Part shown: one piece after another, positions 1-7,726 of the stretch | Layout of the letters: every line of letters begins with the position of its first letter | Position numbering within the stretch: the stretch's first letter is position 1 | Origin: Clostridiales bacterium UBA6363 | Lineage (GTDB): Bacteria > Bacillota > Clostridia > UBA1381 | Length of the DNA: 9,164 nt | Assembly (NCBI GenBank): GCA_002438865.1 | Contig: DJRJ01000075.1 | Coordinates: forward strand, 4,156 to 13,319 | Direction of reading: 5' to 3' | The notes under the pieces: generated by a model | Seen by the model: only the letters and a program-made list of their open reading frames with translations | Told to the model about the DNA's origin: nothing | The model's database searches: none | Program-made: the position numbers and the translations under genes

Positions 1-417
1 TCGGAGGAGGTCGCAGGTGCGTTCGAGCCGGGTGACCACGGCACTACGTTCGGCGGAAATCCGTTTGCAACGGCGGCAGGTCTTGCGGTGTTTGAGGTGT
101 TTGAAAAAGAAAAGCTTGTTGAAAATGCGGAAAAAACGGGCGAATATTTCATAGAACGGCTCAATGCGCTCAAAGAAAAGCACGCAGATAAAATAAAAGA
201 AGTGCGTGGGGCAGGTTTGCTTATCGGAATAGAGCTTGATAAGAGCATTGCAAAGGACATATTTAAAAAGCTGTTTGACGACGGTATTCTTACAAGTCTG
301 TGCGGAGGTACAACGCTTCGGCTTGCTCCGCCGCTTATCATATCGGAAAATGAGGTTAATCTGTTCATAAGCGAACTGGATATTATATTAAAAAAAGTAG
401 AGGTGGCAAATCAATGA
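1..417 (+). CDS. argD: Acetylornithine aminotransferase, C-terminal part (5' end outside window)
   Basis: This is a PLP-dependent class III aminotransferase that converts N-acetylglutamate semialdehyde to N-acetylornithine in cytosolic arginine synthesis. The reading frame is open from base 1, so the gene starts upstream of the window and only the last 138 residues are present. The segment AFEPGDHGTTFGGNPFA, at visible residues 7-23, is the highly characteristic ArgD region that contacts the PLP phosphate from the neighbouring subunit. It is followed by a small C-terminal domain with the expected VRGAGLLIGIEL and TLRLAPPLIIS blocks. The PLP lysine lies upstream and cannot be seen. The stop codon overlaps the argF start (ATGA), so the two are translationally coupled. 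The GTG at 88 is an internal codon, not a start. Related class III enzymes such as succinylornithine or ornithine aminotransferase are less likely given the adjacent argF. Confidence 0.95.
   Translation, partial: SEEVAGAFEPGDHGTTFGGNPFATAAGLAVFEVFEKEKLVENAEKTGEYFIERLNALKEKHADKIKEVRGAGLLIGIELDKSIAKDIFKKLFDDGILTSLCGGTTLRLAPPLIISENEVNLFISELDIILKKVEVANQ
399..406 (+). promoter_or_regulatory. Ribosome binding site of argF inside the argD end
   Basis: AGAGGTGG lies 7 bases before the argF ATG at 414, within the last codons of argD. With the ATGA overlap this fits translational coupling of the two arginine genes. Confidence 0.7.
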
Positions 418-1331
418 AAGATTTAATAAGTCTGCACGATTTAACGGCAAAGGAAGTAGAGGATTTACTGGCGCTTGGATTAAAGCTTAAAAAGGAGCTT
501 AAAAGCGGTATTCCGCATAAAATCCTTGCAGGAAAAACGCTCGGTATGATTTTCACAAAATCATCAACAAGAACACGTGTTTCGTTTGAGGTGGGAATGA
601 CTCAGCTTGGCGGTTATCCGCTGTTTTTGTCGTCAAACGACATTCAGCTCGGCAGAGGCGAAACCATACACGATACCGCAAAGGTGCTTGAACGTTATCT
701 TGACGGAATTATGATAAGAACATACGCACATTCGGACGTGCTTAAACTTGCGGAGGAAGCGTCCATACCGGTAATAAATGCGCTTACCGATCTGCTCCAC
801 CCGTGTCAGGTACTGGCTGATCTTATGACCGCATATGAGCATAAGGGAAAGCTTGAAAATCTTAAACTTGCATATATAGGCGACGGAAACAATATGGCTC
901 ATTCGCTGATGTACGGCTGTGCAAAAGCGGGAATGAACTGCGCCGTTGCAACGCCTTCGGGATATAAATGCGATGCGGAGGTTGTTGAAAACGCAAAAGC
1001 GGACTTCAAGGCGTCGGGAAAAGAATTGCTGATAACGGAGGACCCGGTCGAGGCAATAAAGGACGCAGACGTTGTTTATACCGACACATGGGTATCAATG
1101 GGACAGGAGAGCGAAAAAGCGGAAAGACAGCGTATCTTTATGCCGTATCAGGTAAACGGCGAGCTGTTTGCACACGCAAAGGATGACGCTGTGTTTATGC
1201 ATTGTCTGCCGGCGTACAGAGGTTTTGAAGTAACAGAGGACGTAATAGACGGAAAACAAAGCGTAATATTTGACGAGGCGGAAAACCGCCTGCATGCGCA
1301 AAAAGCTGTAATGGCAACACTTATGGGCTGA
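414..1331 (+). CDS. argF: Ornithine carbamoyltransferase
   Basis: This enzyme makes citrulline from ornithine and carbamoyl phosphate, the step after ArgD/ArgJ in arginine biosynthesis, and is a cytosolic trimer in this family. At 305 residues it has the usual length. Visible motifs are the carbamoyl-phosphate loop STRTR (residues 51-55), HPCQ (129-132), the ornithine-binding DTWVSMG loop (224-230) and HCLP with the active-site Cys (263-266), followed by the Arg of the PAYRG segment. The complete set argues for an active enzyme and separates it from aspartate carbamoyltransferase. It starts at the ATG that overlaps the argD stop by 4 bp. The biosynthetic role (argF) is preferred over the catabolic arcB because it sits directly behind argD and no arcA or arcC is seen; sequence alone does not separate the two fully. 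Confidence 0.97.
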   Translation: MKDLISLHDLTAKEVEDLLALGLKLKKELKSGIPHKILAGKTLGMIFTKSSTRTRVSFEVGMTQLGGYPLFLSSNDIQLGRGETIHDTAKVLERYLDGIMIRTYAHSDVLKLAEEASIPVINALTDLLHPCQVLADLMTAYEHKGKLENLKLAYIGDGNNMAHSLMYGCAKAGMNCAVATPSGYKCDAEVVENAKADFKASGKELLITEDPVEAIKDADVVYTDTWVSMGQESEKAERQRIFMPYQVNGELFAHAKDDAVFMHCLPAYRGFEVTEDVIDGKQSVIFDEAENRLHAQKAVMATLMG

Positions 1332-1353
1332 TAATCGGGGAGGCGGCACGCTG

Positions 1354-1824
1354 ATGAATTGTGATATTCAGATAAGGGAAGCGGATTTTAAAGACGCTTT
1401 TGAAATACATAACATAACCTTAAAAGCGTTTGCCGAGTATGCCGCCGACACAGCAGCGAACAGGATTGACGCCCTCTCCGAAACAGAGGACGATGTAAAA
1501 AGCGATATTGAAAAAAAGCTTGTGCTTGCGGCGGAATACTGCGGCAGGCTTTCGGGCAGTCTGCGGCTTGAAGTTTCGGGAAAAAGCGCATATCTTACAA
1601 GGTTTGCGGTAAGAGCCGAAAGCCGCAGTAATGGTATAGGCAGTGCGCTTATAGACCATGCCGCCGACGTTATGCGGAGGTCGGGCGTGGAGGAAATTTA
1701 TCTGCATACGGATTTGAATATGCGCCCGCTTGTGGAATTTTACAAACGCCACGGCTTTGCGGTGAAATCCTTTGAAAACACAAGGGGTTATACCCGTGCA
1801 TTGCTTGTAAAAAAATTATCGTAG
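1354..1824 (+). CDS. GNAT-family N-acetyltransferase, substrate unknown
   Basis: This 156-residue single-domain protein has the Gcn5-related acetyltransferase fold. The acetyl-CoA pyrophosphate loop appears as RSNGIG (residues 91-96), preceded by the beta-4 strand LTRFAV and followed by helix 3. The C-terminal LVEFYKRHGF segment (126-135) is the usual motif B. The start ATG has a GGGGAGG ribosome site 10 bases upstream. It lies 22 bp after argF and before a terminator, so it is almost certainly the last gene of the arginine operon. That position makes an amino-acid or acetylglutamate-type substrate tempting. The short divergent N-terminal half shows no amino-acid-kinase domain, so it is not a classical ArgA, and the substrate cannot be named. 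A housekeeping protein acetylase is an alternative. Confidence 0.88.
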   Translation: MNCDIQIREADFKDAFEIHNITLKAFAEYAADTAANRIDALSETEDDVKSDIEKKLVLAAEYCGRLSGSLRLEVSGKSAYLTRFAVRAESRSNGIGSALIDHAADVMRRSGVEEIYLHTDLNMRPLVEFYKRHGFAVKSFENTRGYTRALLVKKLS

Positions 1825-1832
1825 TTAAAATG

Positions 1833-1867
1833 GGGAACTGCAAAAATATTTGCAGTTCCCTTTTTTT
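1833..1867 (+). terminator. Rho-independent terminator of the arginine operon
   Basis: A perfect 12-bp inverted repeat (GGGAACTGCAAA and its complement, arms 1833-1844 and 1849-1860) with a 4-base AATA loop is followed directly by seven T (1861-1867). It begins 8 bases after the GNAT stop codon and marks the end of the argD-argF-GNAT transcript. Confidence 0.95.
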
Positions 1868-1901
1868 GCGGACATAGGTTAAAATCTGCAATGTATATGA
1901 G

Positions 1902-1930
1902 TTGACACCTGCGTTTATTTATTGTATAAT
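1902..1930 (+). promoter_or_regulatory. Perfect-consensus sigma-A promoter
   Basis: TTGACA (1902-1907) and TATAAT (1925-1930) are separated by exactly 17 bases, matching the housekeeping consensus at all 12 positions. The start of transcription is expected near 1937, giving a leader of about 50 bases before the DUF1294 gene. It lies just behind the terminator, so it begins a new unit, probably DUF1294-dus. Confidence 0.93.
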
Positions 1931-1986
1931 ATATCTGATATGCGGCGGAGAATTTTTGCCGTAAAATAAACGAAGAAGGCTTTGCG

Positions 1987-2451
1987 ATGGATATACATCT
2001 GATAATGCAGTCTGCGGGGCAGATACTGTATCTCGGTTTAAAACAGACAGGTGAATATATAAAATTTGTTACCGATTGGCTTAAGGTGTTTTTCGGGAAT
2101 ATGCGTGTGCCGTCGTTTCCGAACACGATAAAGGTTTTCTCAAACGTGACCGCAAACAAACTGCTGTTTCTGGTTATTGCGGCGTATGTTCTGGTAATGA
2201 ACGTGTGGGCGTTTTCAATGTACGGCAAGGATAAAAAGCACGCTAAAACACGCAAGAGGAGAATTTCGGAAAACAAGCTTATGACGGTGTCGGCGCTTGG
2301 CGGTGCTGTCGGCGGACTTTTGGGAATGATAGTTTTTTCACACAAGACAAACCACTCCAAATTCAGAGCCGGACTGCCTGTTTTGTGTGCGATACAACTT
2401 ATTCTTTTCAGCTTTGTATTGGGATTTTTGGGATTTTGGGCGTTCTTCTGA
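1987..2451 (+). CDS. DUF1294 small membrane protein with N-terminal extension
   Basis: This 154-residue protein has the DUF1294 signature in its second half: a membrane helix (about 58-76), then YGKDK (79-83), a basic stretch KTRKRRISENKL (87-98), a glycine-rich helix ALGGAVGGLLGM (103-114), the FSHKT block (117-121) and a last helix (about 130-152). The family's function is not established. The first 55 or so residues are an extra, mildly hydrophobic and aromatic segment with no match I recognise; most DUF1294 proteins begin close to the first helix. The chosen ATG has GAAGAAGG at 1971-1978, eight bases upstream, and no better start exists nearer the domain. The gene ends 11 bp before dus and shares its promoter. 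The link to tRNA modification is positional only. Confidence 0.87.
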   Translation: MDIHLIMQSAGQILYLGLKQTGEYIKFVTDWLKVFFGNMRVPSFPNTIKVFSNVTANKLLFLVIAAYVLVMNVWAFSMYGKDKKHAKTRKRRISENKLMTVSALGGAVGGLLGMIVFSHKTNHSKFRAGLPVLCAIQLILFSFVLGFLGFWAFF

Positions 2452-2462
2452 TTGGGTGAGAT

Positions 2463-3422
2463 ATGAAATTCGGTAAATTTAAAACGGAAAACAATATATT
2501 TCTTGCGCCTATGGCAGGCGTGAGCGATTCATCGTTTCGGCGCATATGCAGAAGCCACGGCGCAGGAATGACATATACGGAAATGATAAGCGCAAAGGCA
2601 CTGCATTTTAAGGACAAAAAAACAGCAGAGCTTATGCGCATAACGCAAAGCGAGCGTCCGTGTGCGGTACAGCTGTTCGGCTCGGACCCCGATATAATTG
2701 CGGAGGCTGTCGGATACGCAGTGCAGACGGGGACGGAGCTTATAGACCTCAATATGGGCTGTCCTGCACCGAAGATAGTAAACAACGGCGACGGCAGTGC
2801 GCTTATGAAAAATCCGCCGCTTATGGGGAAGATTATGCGTGCGGCGGCGGACGCATCGCCCGTTCCCGTTACGGTGAAAATAAGAAAAGGATTTGACTGT
2901 GACAACGCAGTCGAATGTGCAAAAATCCTTGAGGATAACGGTGCGGCGGCAATAGCCGTACACGGCAGGACACGTATGGAGTTTTATCACGGCGAGGCGG
3001 ATTGGGATACTATAAAAAACGTAAAAGCGGCTGTAAAAATCCCCGTTATCGGAAACGGCGACATAAAAACCCCCGAGGATGCAAAGCGAATGTTTGAATA
3101 TACCGGCTGTGACGCCGTTATGATAGGCAGAGGCGCACAGGGAAATCCGTTTATATTCAGGCAGATAAACGAGCTTATGAAATACGGCAGGATAAGGTAT
3201 AAGCCGACCGATAAGGAGCGGATAAGCCAGGCTCTGGAGCATGTTTTTATGCTTGTGGGCGACAAAGGCGAAAGCAGGGGAGTATGCGAGGCAAGAAAGC
3301 ATATTGCGTGGTATATAAAGGGTATGCACGGTGCGGCAAGACTGAAATCGGAGATTTTTCAGATTAGTGATTTTGCCACAATGCGGAAAATTTTGCAGGA
3401 GTATATTAATCAACTGCAATAA
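2463..3422 (+). CDS. dus: tRNA-dihydrouridine synthase (DusB-like)
   Basis: This FMN- and NADPH-dependent enzyme reduces uridines in the tRNA D-loop or neighbouring loops. Its 319 residues form an N-terminal TIM barrel plus a C-terminal helical tRNA-binding domain. Visible landmarks are APMAGVSD (residues 15-22, FMN site), NMGCP with the catalytic Cys100, the barrel lysine in VTVKIRKG (136-143), HGRTR (167-171), NGDI (198-201) and the phosphate loop GRGAQGNPF (222-230). In the helical domain RKHIAWYIKG (278-287) is typical of the DusB/Nifr3-type group. The start has a closely spaced GGGTGAG site (2454-2460) only two bases before ATG, so coupling to the upstream DUF1294 gene may help initiation. 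Which uridine is modified cannot be told from sequence. Confidence 0.95.
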   Translation: MKFGKFKTENNIFLAPMAGVSDSSFRRICRSHGAGMTYTEMISAKALHFKDKKTAELMRITQSERPCAVQLFGSDPDIIAEAVGYAVQTGTELIDLNMGCPAPKIVNNGDGSALMKNPPLMGKIMRAAADASPVPVTVKIRKGFDCDNAVECAKILEDNGAAAIAVHGRTRMEFYHGEADWDTIKNVKAAVKIPVIGNGDIKTPEDAKRMFEYTGCDAVMIGRGAQGNPFIFRQINELMKYGRIRYKPTDKERISQALEHVFMLVGDKGESRGVCEARKHIAWYIKGMHGAARLKSEIFQISDFATMRKILQEYINQLQ

Positions 3423-3448
3423 AGATTGTCGGATTGCGAAAAAACCAC

Positions 3449-3477
3449 TTGAAAAGACAGGCGTTTTCTGATAAAAT
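3449..3477 (+). promoter_or_regulatory. Likely sigma-A promoter of guaB
   Basis: TTGAAA (3449-3454) and TAAAAT (3472-3477) are spaced by 17 bases, each one mismatch from consensus, inside the 101-bp gap after dus. The leader would be about 40 bases, too short for a purine riboswitch, and none is seen. No clear terminator separates dus from guaB, so read-through is also possible. Confidence 0.65.
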
Positions 3478-3502
3478 AAAATAATACAATTATACGGATT
3501 AA

Positions 3503-4990
<1,488 letters not shown>

Positions 4991-5007
4991 TCGGGAGGAA
5001 AATATAA

Positions 5008-5952
5008 ATGTTTTATTTGGGAATTGATTTGGGCGGTACAAATATTGCGGTAGGTCTTGTTGACGAAAACGGTAAAATAGTTTATCAGGACTCAACACCC
5101 ACTCTTGCAAGCCGTCCGGGCGAGGAAATAGTAAAGGATATGTGTACATTGTGCGAAAAGGTCGTTAAGGAGTCGGGACACACAATGGACGAGGTTGCGT
5201 CAATCGGCGTGGGTTGTCCCGGAACGGTAGACAACAAAAACGGCGTTATTGCATATGCAAACAATATCCGTATGGAGAACTTTCCTATGAGAAAGCTTAT
5301 ACAGGAGCATATTGATAAGCCGGTAAATCTCGAAAACGACGCAAATGCGGCTGCTTACGGCGAGTATATCGCAAACGGAAACGGCGTTGACGATTATATA
5401 TTCATAACGCTCGGCACAGGCGTAGGCGGTGGAATAATAATCAATAAAAAGATATACAGAGGCTTTAACTGCGCAGGAGCAGAACTGGGACATATCACTC
5501 TTATGGTTGACGGCGAGCAGTGTTCGTGCGGCAAAAAAGGCTGCTGGGAGGCTTATGCTTCGGTTACGGCGCTCATAAGACAGACCGAGGTGGCTATTAA
5601 GAAAAATCCCGAAAGCCTTATGGCAAAGATTGTCGAGCGTGACGGCAAGGTAAGCGGCAGAACTGCATTCGAGGCGGCAAAGCAGGGCGATAAAGCGGCT
5701 TTGGATGTTGTTGCTATGTATGAAAAATATATCGCCGAGGGTCTTGTAAGCATACTTAACATATTCCAGCCCGAAAAGCTGGTTATAGGCGGCGGAATAA
5801 GCCGTGAGGGAGATTATCTTTTAAATCCCGTTAAGGCACTTGTGGATAAGGACGATTACAATAAGCATATGCCGAAAACCGATATAGAAATCGCATCGCT
5901 GTTTAATGACGCCGGTATAATCGGTGCGGCAATGGCAGCGGCAAATAATTGA
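5008..5952 (+). CDS. glcK: ROK-family glucokinase
   Basis: This cytosolic ATP-dependent sugar kinase probably forms glucose 6-phosphate. Its 314 residues show the ROK pattern. The N-terminal phosphate motif is GIDLGGTN (residues 5-12), GCPGTVD is at 69-75, and the sugar-binding and catalytic LENDANAAAYGE (108-119) contains the presumed base Asp111. The second phosphate loop is LGTGVGGGI (135-143), and ELGH (159-162) starts the structural zinc site completed by CSCGKKGC (172-179) and Glu181. The adenosine motif VIGGGIS is at 259-265. The start has GGGAGG nine bases upstream. ROK members also include ManNAc, fructose and allose kinases and repressors; no N-terminal helix-turn-helix is present, so it is an enzyme. 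Glucose is the most likely substrate by overall resemblance to Firmicute glucokinases, not proven. Confidence 0.9.
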   Translation: MFYLGIDLGGTNIAVGLVDENGKIVYQDSTPTLASRPGEEIVKDMCTLCEKVVKESGHTMDEVASIGVGCPGTVDNKNGVIAYANNIRMENFPMRKLIQEHIDKPVNLENDANAAAYGEYIANGNGVDDYIFITLGTGVGGGIIINKKIYRGFNCAGAELGHITLMVDGEQCSCGKKGCWEAYASVTALIRQTEVAIKKNPESLMAKIVERDGKVSGRTAFEAAKQGDKAALDVVAMYEKYIAEGLVSILNIFQPEKLVIGGGISREGDYLLNPVKALVDKDDYNKHMPKTDIEIASLFNDAGIIGAAMAAANN

Positions 5953-5960
5953 GAAAGTAT

Positions 5961-5992
5961 AAAAATAGTGTTGCGTAAGCAACACTATTTTT
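5961..5992. terminator. Bidirectional terminator between converging genes
   Basis: A perfect 14-bp inverted repeat (arms 5961-5974 and 5979-5992) has a GTAA loop. The outer part of the stem is A5 on the left and T5 on the right, followed by GTTTGTGTTTT. Read from either strand it ends in a U run, so it can stop both the guaB-glucokinase transcript and the small minus-strand gene that ends at 6002. Confidence 0.9.
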
Positions 5993-6001
5993 GTTTGTGT
6001 T

Positions 6002-6169
6002 TTATTCTTCACGGTTATCCGTTACGTAGATAATGCAGGCAATTCCTGCAATCATCGAAAACAGAATTGCTCCGCCGATTGCATCGCCGGCAGCTCCTCC
6101 TGCGAACAAGCCGATTATGCCGGCAATAATCATAATAATTACAGATACTGCGGTTCTGAACTTTTTCAT
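6002..6169 (-). CDS. Small two-helix membrane protein, 55 residues, unknown function
   Basis: A short minus-strand reading frame begins with MKKFRTAVSV, has one hydrophobic helix (about residues 7-22), a Gly/Ala-rich turn with GLFAGGAAGDAIGG (20-33), a second hydrophobic helix (about 34-49) and a charged end TDNREE. It would sit in the cytoplasmic membrane as a hairpin. The gene is supported by a strong GGGGAGGTG ribosome site (6178-6186), a fitting extended -10 promoter upstream, and a terminator just beyond its stop. The ATG at 6169 lies 8 bases from GGAGGTG and is preferred; an in-frame ATG at 6175 (57 residues) is only 2 bases from it. I recognise no family. A glycine-zipper-like protein is one possible description. 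The plus-strand frame over the same region lacks such signals. Confidence 0.8.
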   Translation of the reverse strand: MKKFRTAVSVIIMIIAGIIGLFAGGAAGDAIGGAILFSMIAGIACIIYVTDNREE

Positions 6170-6177
6170 ATGCATTT

Positions 6178-6186
6178 CACCTCCCC
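6178..6186 (-). promoter_or_regulatory. Strong ribosome binding site of the small membrane protein
   Basis: On the minus strand this reads GGGGAGGTG, nearly the full anti-16S complement. It is the main evidence that the short gene is real and favours the start at 6169 over 6175. Confidence 0.82.
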
Positions 6187-6209
6187 GAATTTTGATTTAT
6201 TTTAATAGT

Positions 6210-6238
6210 ATTTTATCATATGCGCATCAGGAAAGCAA
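6210..6238 (-). promoter_or_regulatory. Likely promoter of the small membrane protein gene
   Basis: Read on the minus strand, TTGCTT (6238-6233) and TAAAAT (6215-6210) are 17 bases apart. The -10 is extended by TGA directly upstream, which can compensate for the weak -35. The predicted leader is about 34 bases. Confidence 0.6.
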
Positions 6239-6293
6239 TTGATTATTTTTAAAAAAACTTTTTATTTCTAATGTTCTTTTAATCATAAGGCAT

Positions 6294-6299
6294 TATAAT
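6294..6299 (+). promoter_or_regulatory. -10 element of the VTC operon promoter (weak -35)
   Basis: A perfect TATAAT hexamer lies in the AT-rich divergent intergenic region, 22 bases before the preferred start of the VTC gene. No good -35 is visible at 16-18 bases; ATGTTC at 6271 is the nearest candidate. An activator or another sigma factor could therefore be involved. The hexamer overlaps the alternative ATG at 6298, which argues against that start. Confidence 0.45.
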
Positions 6300-6321
6300 G
6301 ATGTCAAAAGGAGGAATTGAT

Positions 6322-7032
6322 ATGGCAATAGAAGTATTCAACCGATACGAACATAAATACCTCATAGACAGTGCGGCATATGAAAAAATAATAAAGATTA
6401 TGGACGAGCATATGGAGCTTGACGCATACAATACAAATCATAAACCGTATACGATAGCAAATATTTATTACGACACGGAAGATGATTATTTGATAAGGAA
6501 ATCGCTTTCAAAGCCGGTTTACAAGGAAAAGCTGAGACTCCGCTCATACGGCGTGCCGAACGGTTCGTCAAAGGTTTTTCTCGAAATAAAAAAGAAATAC
6601 AAAGGGATTGTAAACAAACGGCGGACGGTGCTTTCGCTCGATGAGGCGTACAGCTTTGTAAAATCGGGAAAGACTCCCGAGCAAAAAGAATATATGAACA
6701 CGCAGGTGATAAGCGAGATTGAGTATTTTCTTAAAATGTACAGCCTTGAGCCGAAGGTATATCTGGCGTATGACAGGATTGCATATTTTGAAAAGGGAAA
6801 CCCCGATTTAAGAATATCGTTTGACACGAATATACGTGCAAGGCGGTACGATGTAAAGCTTGAGGACGGTGACGGCGGAAGAAAGCTTTTGCCAGAGGGA
6901 GTGTATCTTATGGAAATAAAAACCTCACGTGCAAAGCCACTGTGGCTTACGCATATGCTCACGGAGCTTAATATAAGGCGGAGCAGTTTTTCAAAATACG
7001 GAACGGAATTTAAACAGTCAATCGGAGCATAG
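6322..7032 (+). CDS. VTC-domain (TTM fold) polyphosphate-polymerase-like protein
   Basis: This 236-residue protein consists of a VTC domain, the triphosphate-tunnel fold that in yeast Vtc4 makes polyphosphate from ATP. The charged tunnel pattern is complete: RYEHKYL (residues 8-14), IYYDT (48-52), KLRLRSYG (70-77), LEIKKK (87-92), KRR (99-101), AYDR (149-152), RISFD (164-168), MEIKTS (197-202) and SKYG (224-227). Alternating Lys/Arg and Glu in these strands bind triphosphate and metal in the fold. No SPX domain or membrane helix is present, so it is a cytosolic catalytic core that would need a membrane partner, perhaps the DUF4956 gene 14 bp downstream. The ATG at 6322 has AAGGAGG seven bases upstream; an ATG at 6298 would place that site inside the gene. 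Other triphosphate-tunnel activities remain possible. Confidence 0.9.
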   Translation: MAIEVFNRYEHKYLIDSAAYEKIIKIMDEHMELDAYNTNHKPYTIANIYYDTEDDYLIRKSLSKPVYKEKLRLRSYGVPNGSSKVFLEIKKKYKGIVNKRRTVLSLDEAYSFVKSGKTPEQKEYMNTQVISEIEYFLKMYSLEPKVYLAYDRIAYFEKGNPDLRISFDTNIRARRYDVKLEDGDGGRKLLPEGVYLMEIKTSRAKPLWLTHMLTELNIRRSSFSKYGTEFKQSIGA

Positions 7033-7046
7033 AAAGGAAGATGAAA

Positions 7047-7724
7047 ATGGATAATTTATTTAATAATATACTGACTGACGTGTCGGACACAATAACAGTC
7101 GGCTCGTCTCTTACGGCAATAATTATTGCGCTTGTGTTCGGCGGAGCAATAGCGTTTACATATTACAAAACGCAAAGCGAGGACTCGTATCAGCGCAGTA
7201 TGGCGGTAACGCTTCTGATGCTCCCCGTAATTCTTTCGGTAATCATTTTGTTTGTCGGGAGCAATATCGCACGTGCGTTCAGCCTTGCCGGAACACTCTC
7301 GATTATACGGTTCCGCAGTGCACCGGGCGACCCCAAGGAAATAGGCTTTATCTTCTTTGATATTGCGGCGGGTCTGGCGTGCGGAGTGGGACTTTACGGC
7401 TACGGCGCATTGTTTGTTATACTGCTGTGTACGGTTATGTTCGTAACGGAAAGGGCGCATTTGTTCACACCGAAAAACATCCCCAAATCGCTCCGCATAA
7501 CCATTCCTGAGGATTTGAACTATAAAGGCGCATTTGACGATATATTTGAAAAATATACAAAAAATTATAAGCTGGACAAAATAAAAACAACGGACTTAGG
7601 CTCGCTGTTCGAGCTTTCGTATAATATTTCAATGGCTGACGGAGCGGACGAGAGAGACTTTTTAAACGAGCTTCGCTGCCGAAACGGAAATCTTAATATT
7701 ATGTTATCTGAAAGGAGTGCTTGA
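7047..7724 (+). CDS. DUF4956 four-helix membrane protein
   Basis: This 225-residue integral membrane protein of family DUF4956 has no established function. Hydrophobic helices lie at about 20-39, 52-71, 98-116 and 118-134. The family hallmark is the stretch FSLAGTLSIIRFRSAPGD (78-95), a conserved segment between helices 2 and 3, followed by KEIGFIFFDIAAGLA. A soluble C-terminal domain (about 140-225) includes SLRITIPED and a region like a small alpha/beta cytosolic domain. The ATG at 7047 is 8 bases from AAGGA (7034-7038); the ATG at 7041 is only 2 bases from it and is less likely. The gene lies between the VTC gene (14 bp) and the CotH gene (2 bp), so all three are probably made together. 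A role as membrane anchor or conduit for the VTC product is inference. Confidence 0.9.
   Translation: MDNLFNNILTDVSDTITVGSSLTAIIIALVFGGAIAFTYYKTQSEDSYQRSMAVTLLMLPVILSVIILFVGSNIARAFSLAGTLSIIRFRSAPGDPKEIGFIFFDIAAGLACGVGLYGYGALFVILLCTVMFVTERAHLFTPKNIPKSLRITIPEDLNYKGAFDDIFEKYTKNYKLDKIKTTDLGSLFELSYNISMADGADERDFLNELRCRNGNLNIMLSERSA
7711..7717 (+). promoter_or_regulatory. Ribosome binding site of the CotH-like gene inside the DUF4956 end
   Basis: AAAGGAG lies within the last codons of DUF4956, nine bases before the ATG at 7727. The stop of DUF4956 falls between the site and the start, consistent with translational coupling. Confidence 0.75.
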
Positions 7725-7726
7725 AA

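Noticed and set aside
88..90. GTG as start of a short aminotransferase fragment
   Set aside because: The same frame is open back to base 1 and codes conserved ArgD sequence, so this is an internal valine codon.
1937..1986. Possible structured leader upstream of the DUF1294 gene
   Set aside because: Only a 4-bp CGGC/GCCG pairing around an 11-base loop can be drawn, too weak to call regulatory.
1788..2360. 190-residue minus-strand frame across the arg terminator
   Set aside because: It spans a clear terminator and a perfect consensus promoter on the plus strand and overlaps the DUF1294 gene, with no ribosome site or recognisable domain.
6033..6242. 69-residue plus-strand frame in the gap after the glucokinase gene
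   Set aside because: It is an Ile/Pro/Ala-rich mirror of the minus-strand membrane protein, with no ribosome site. The minus-strand reading has ribosome site, promoter and terminator.
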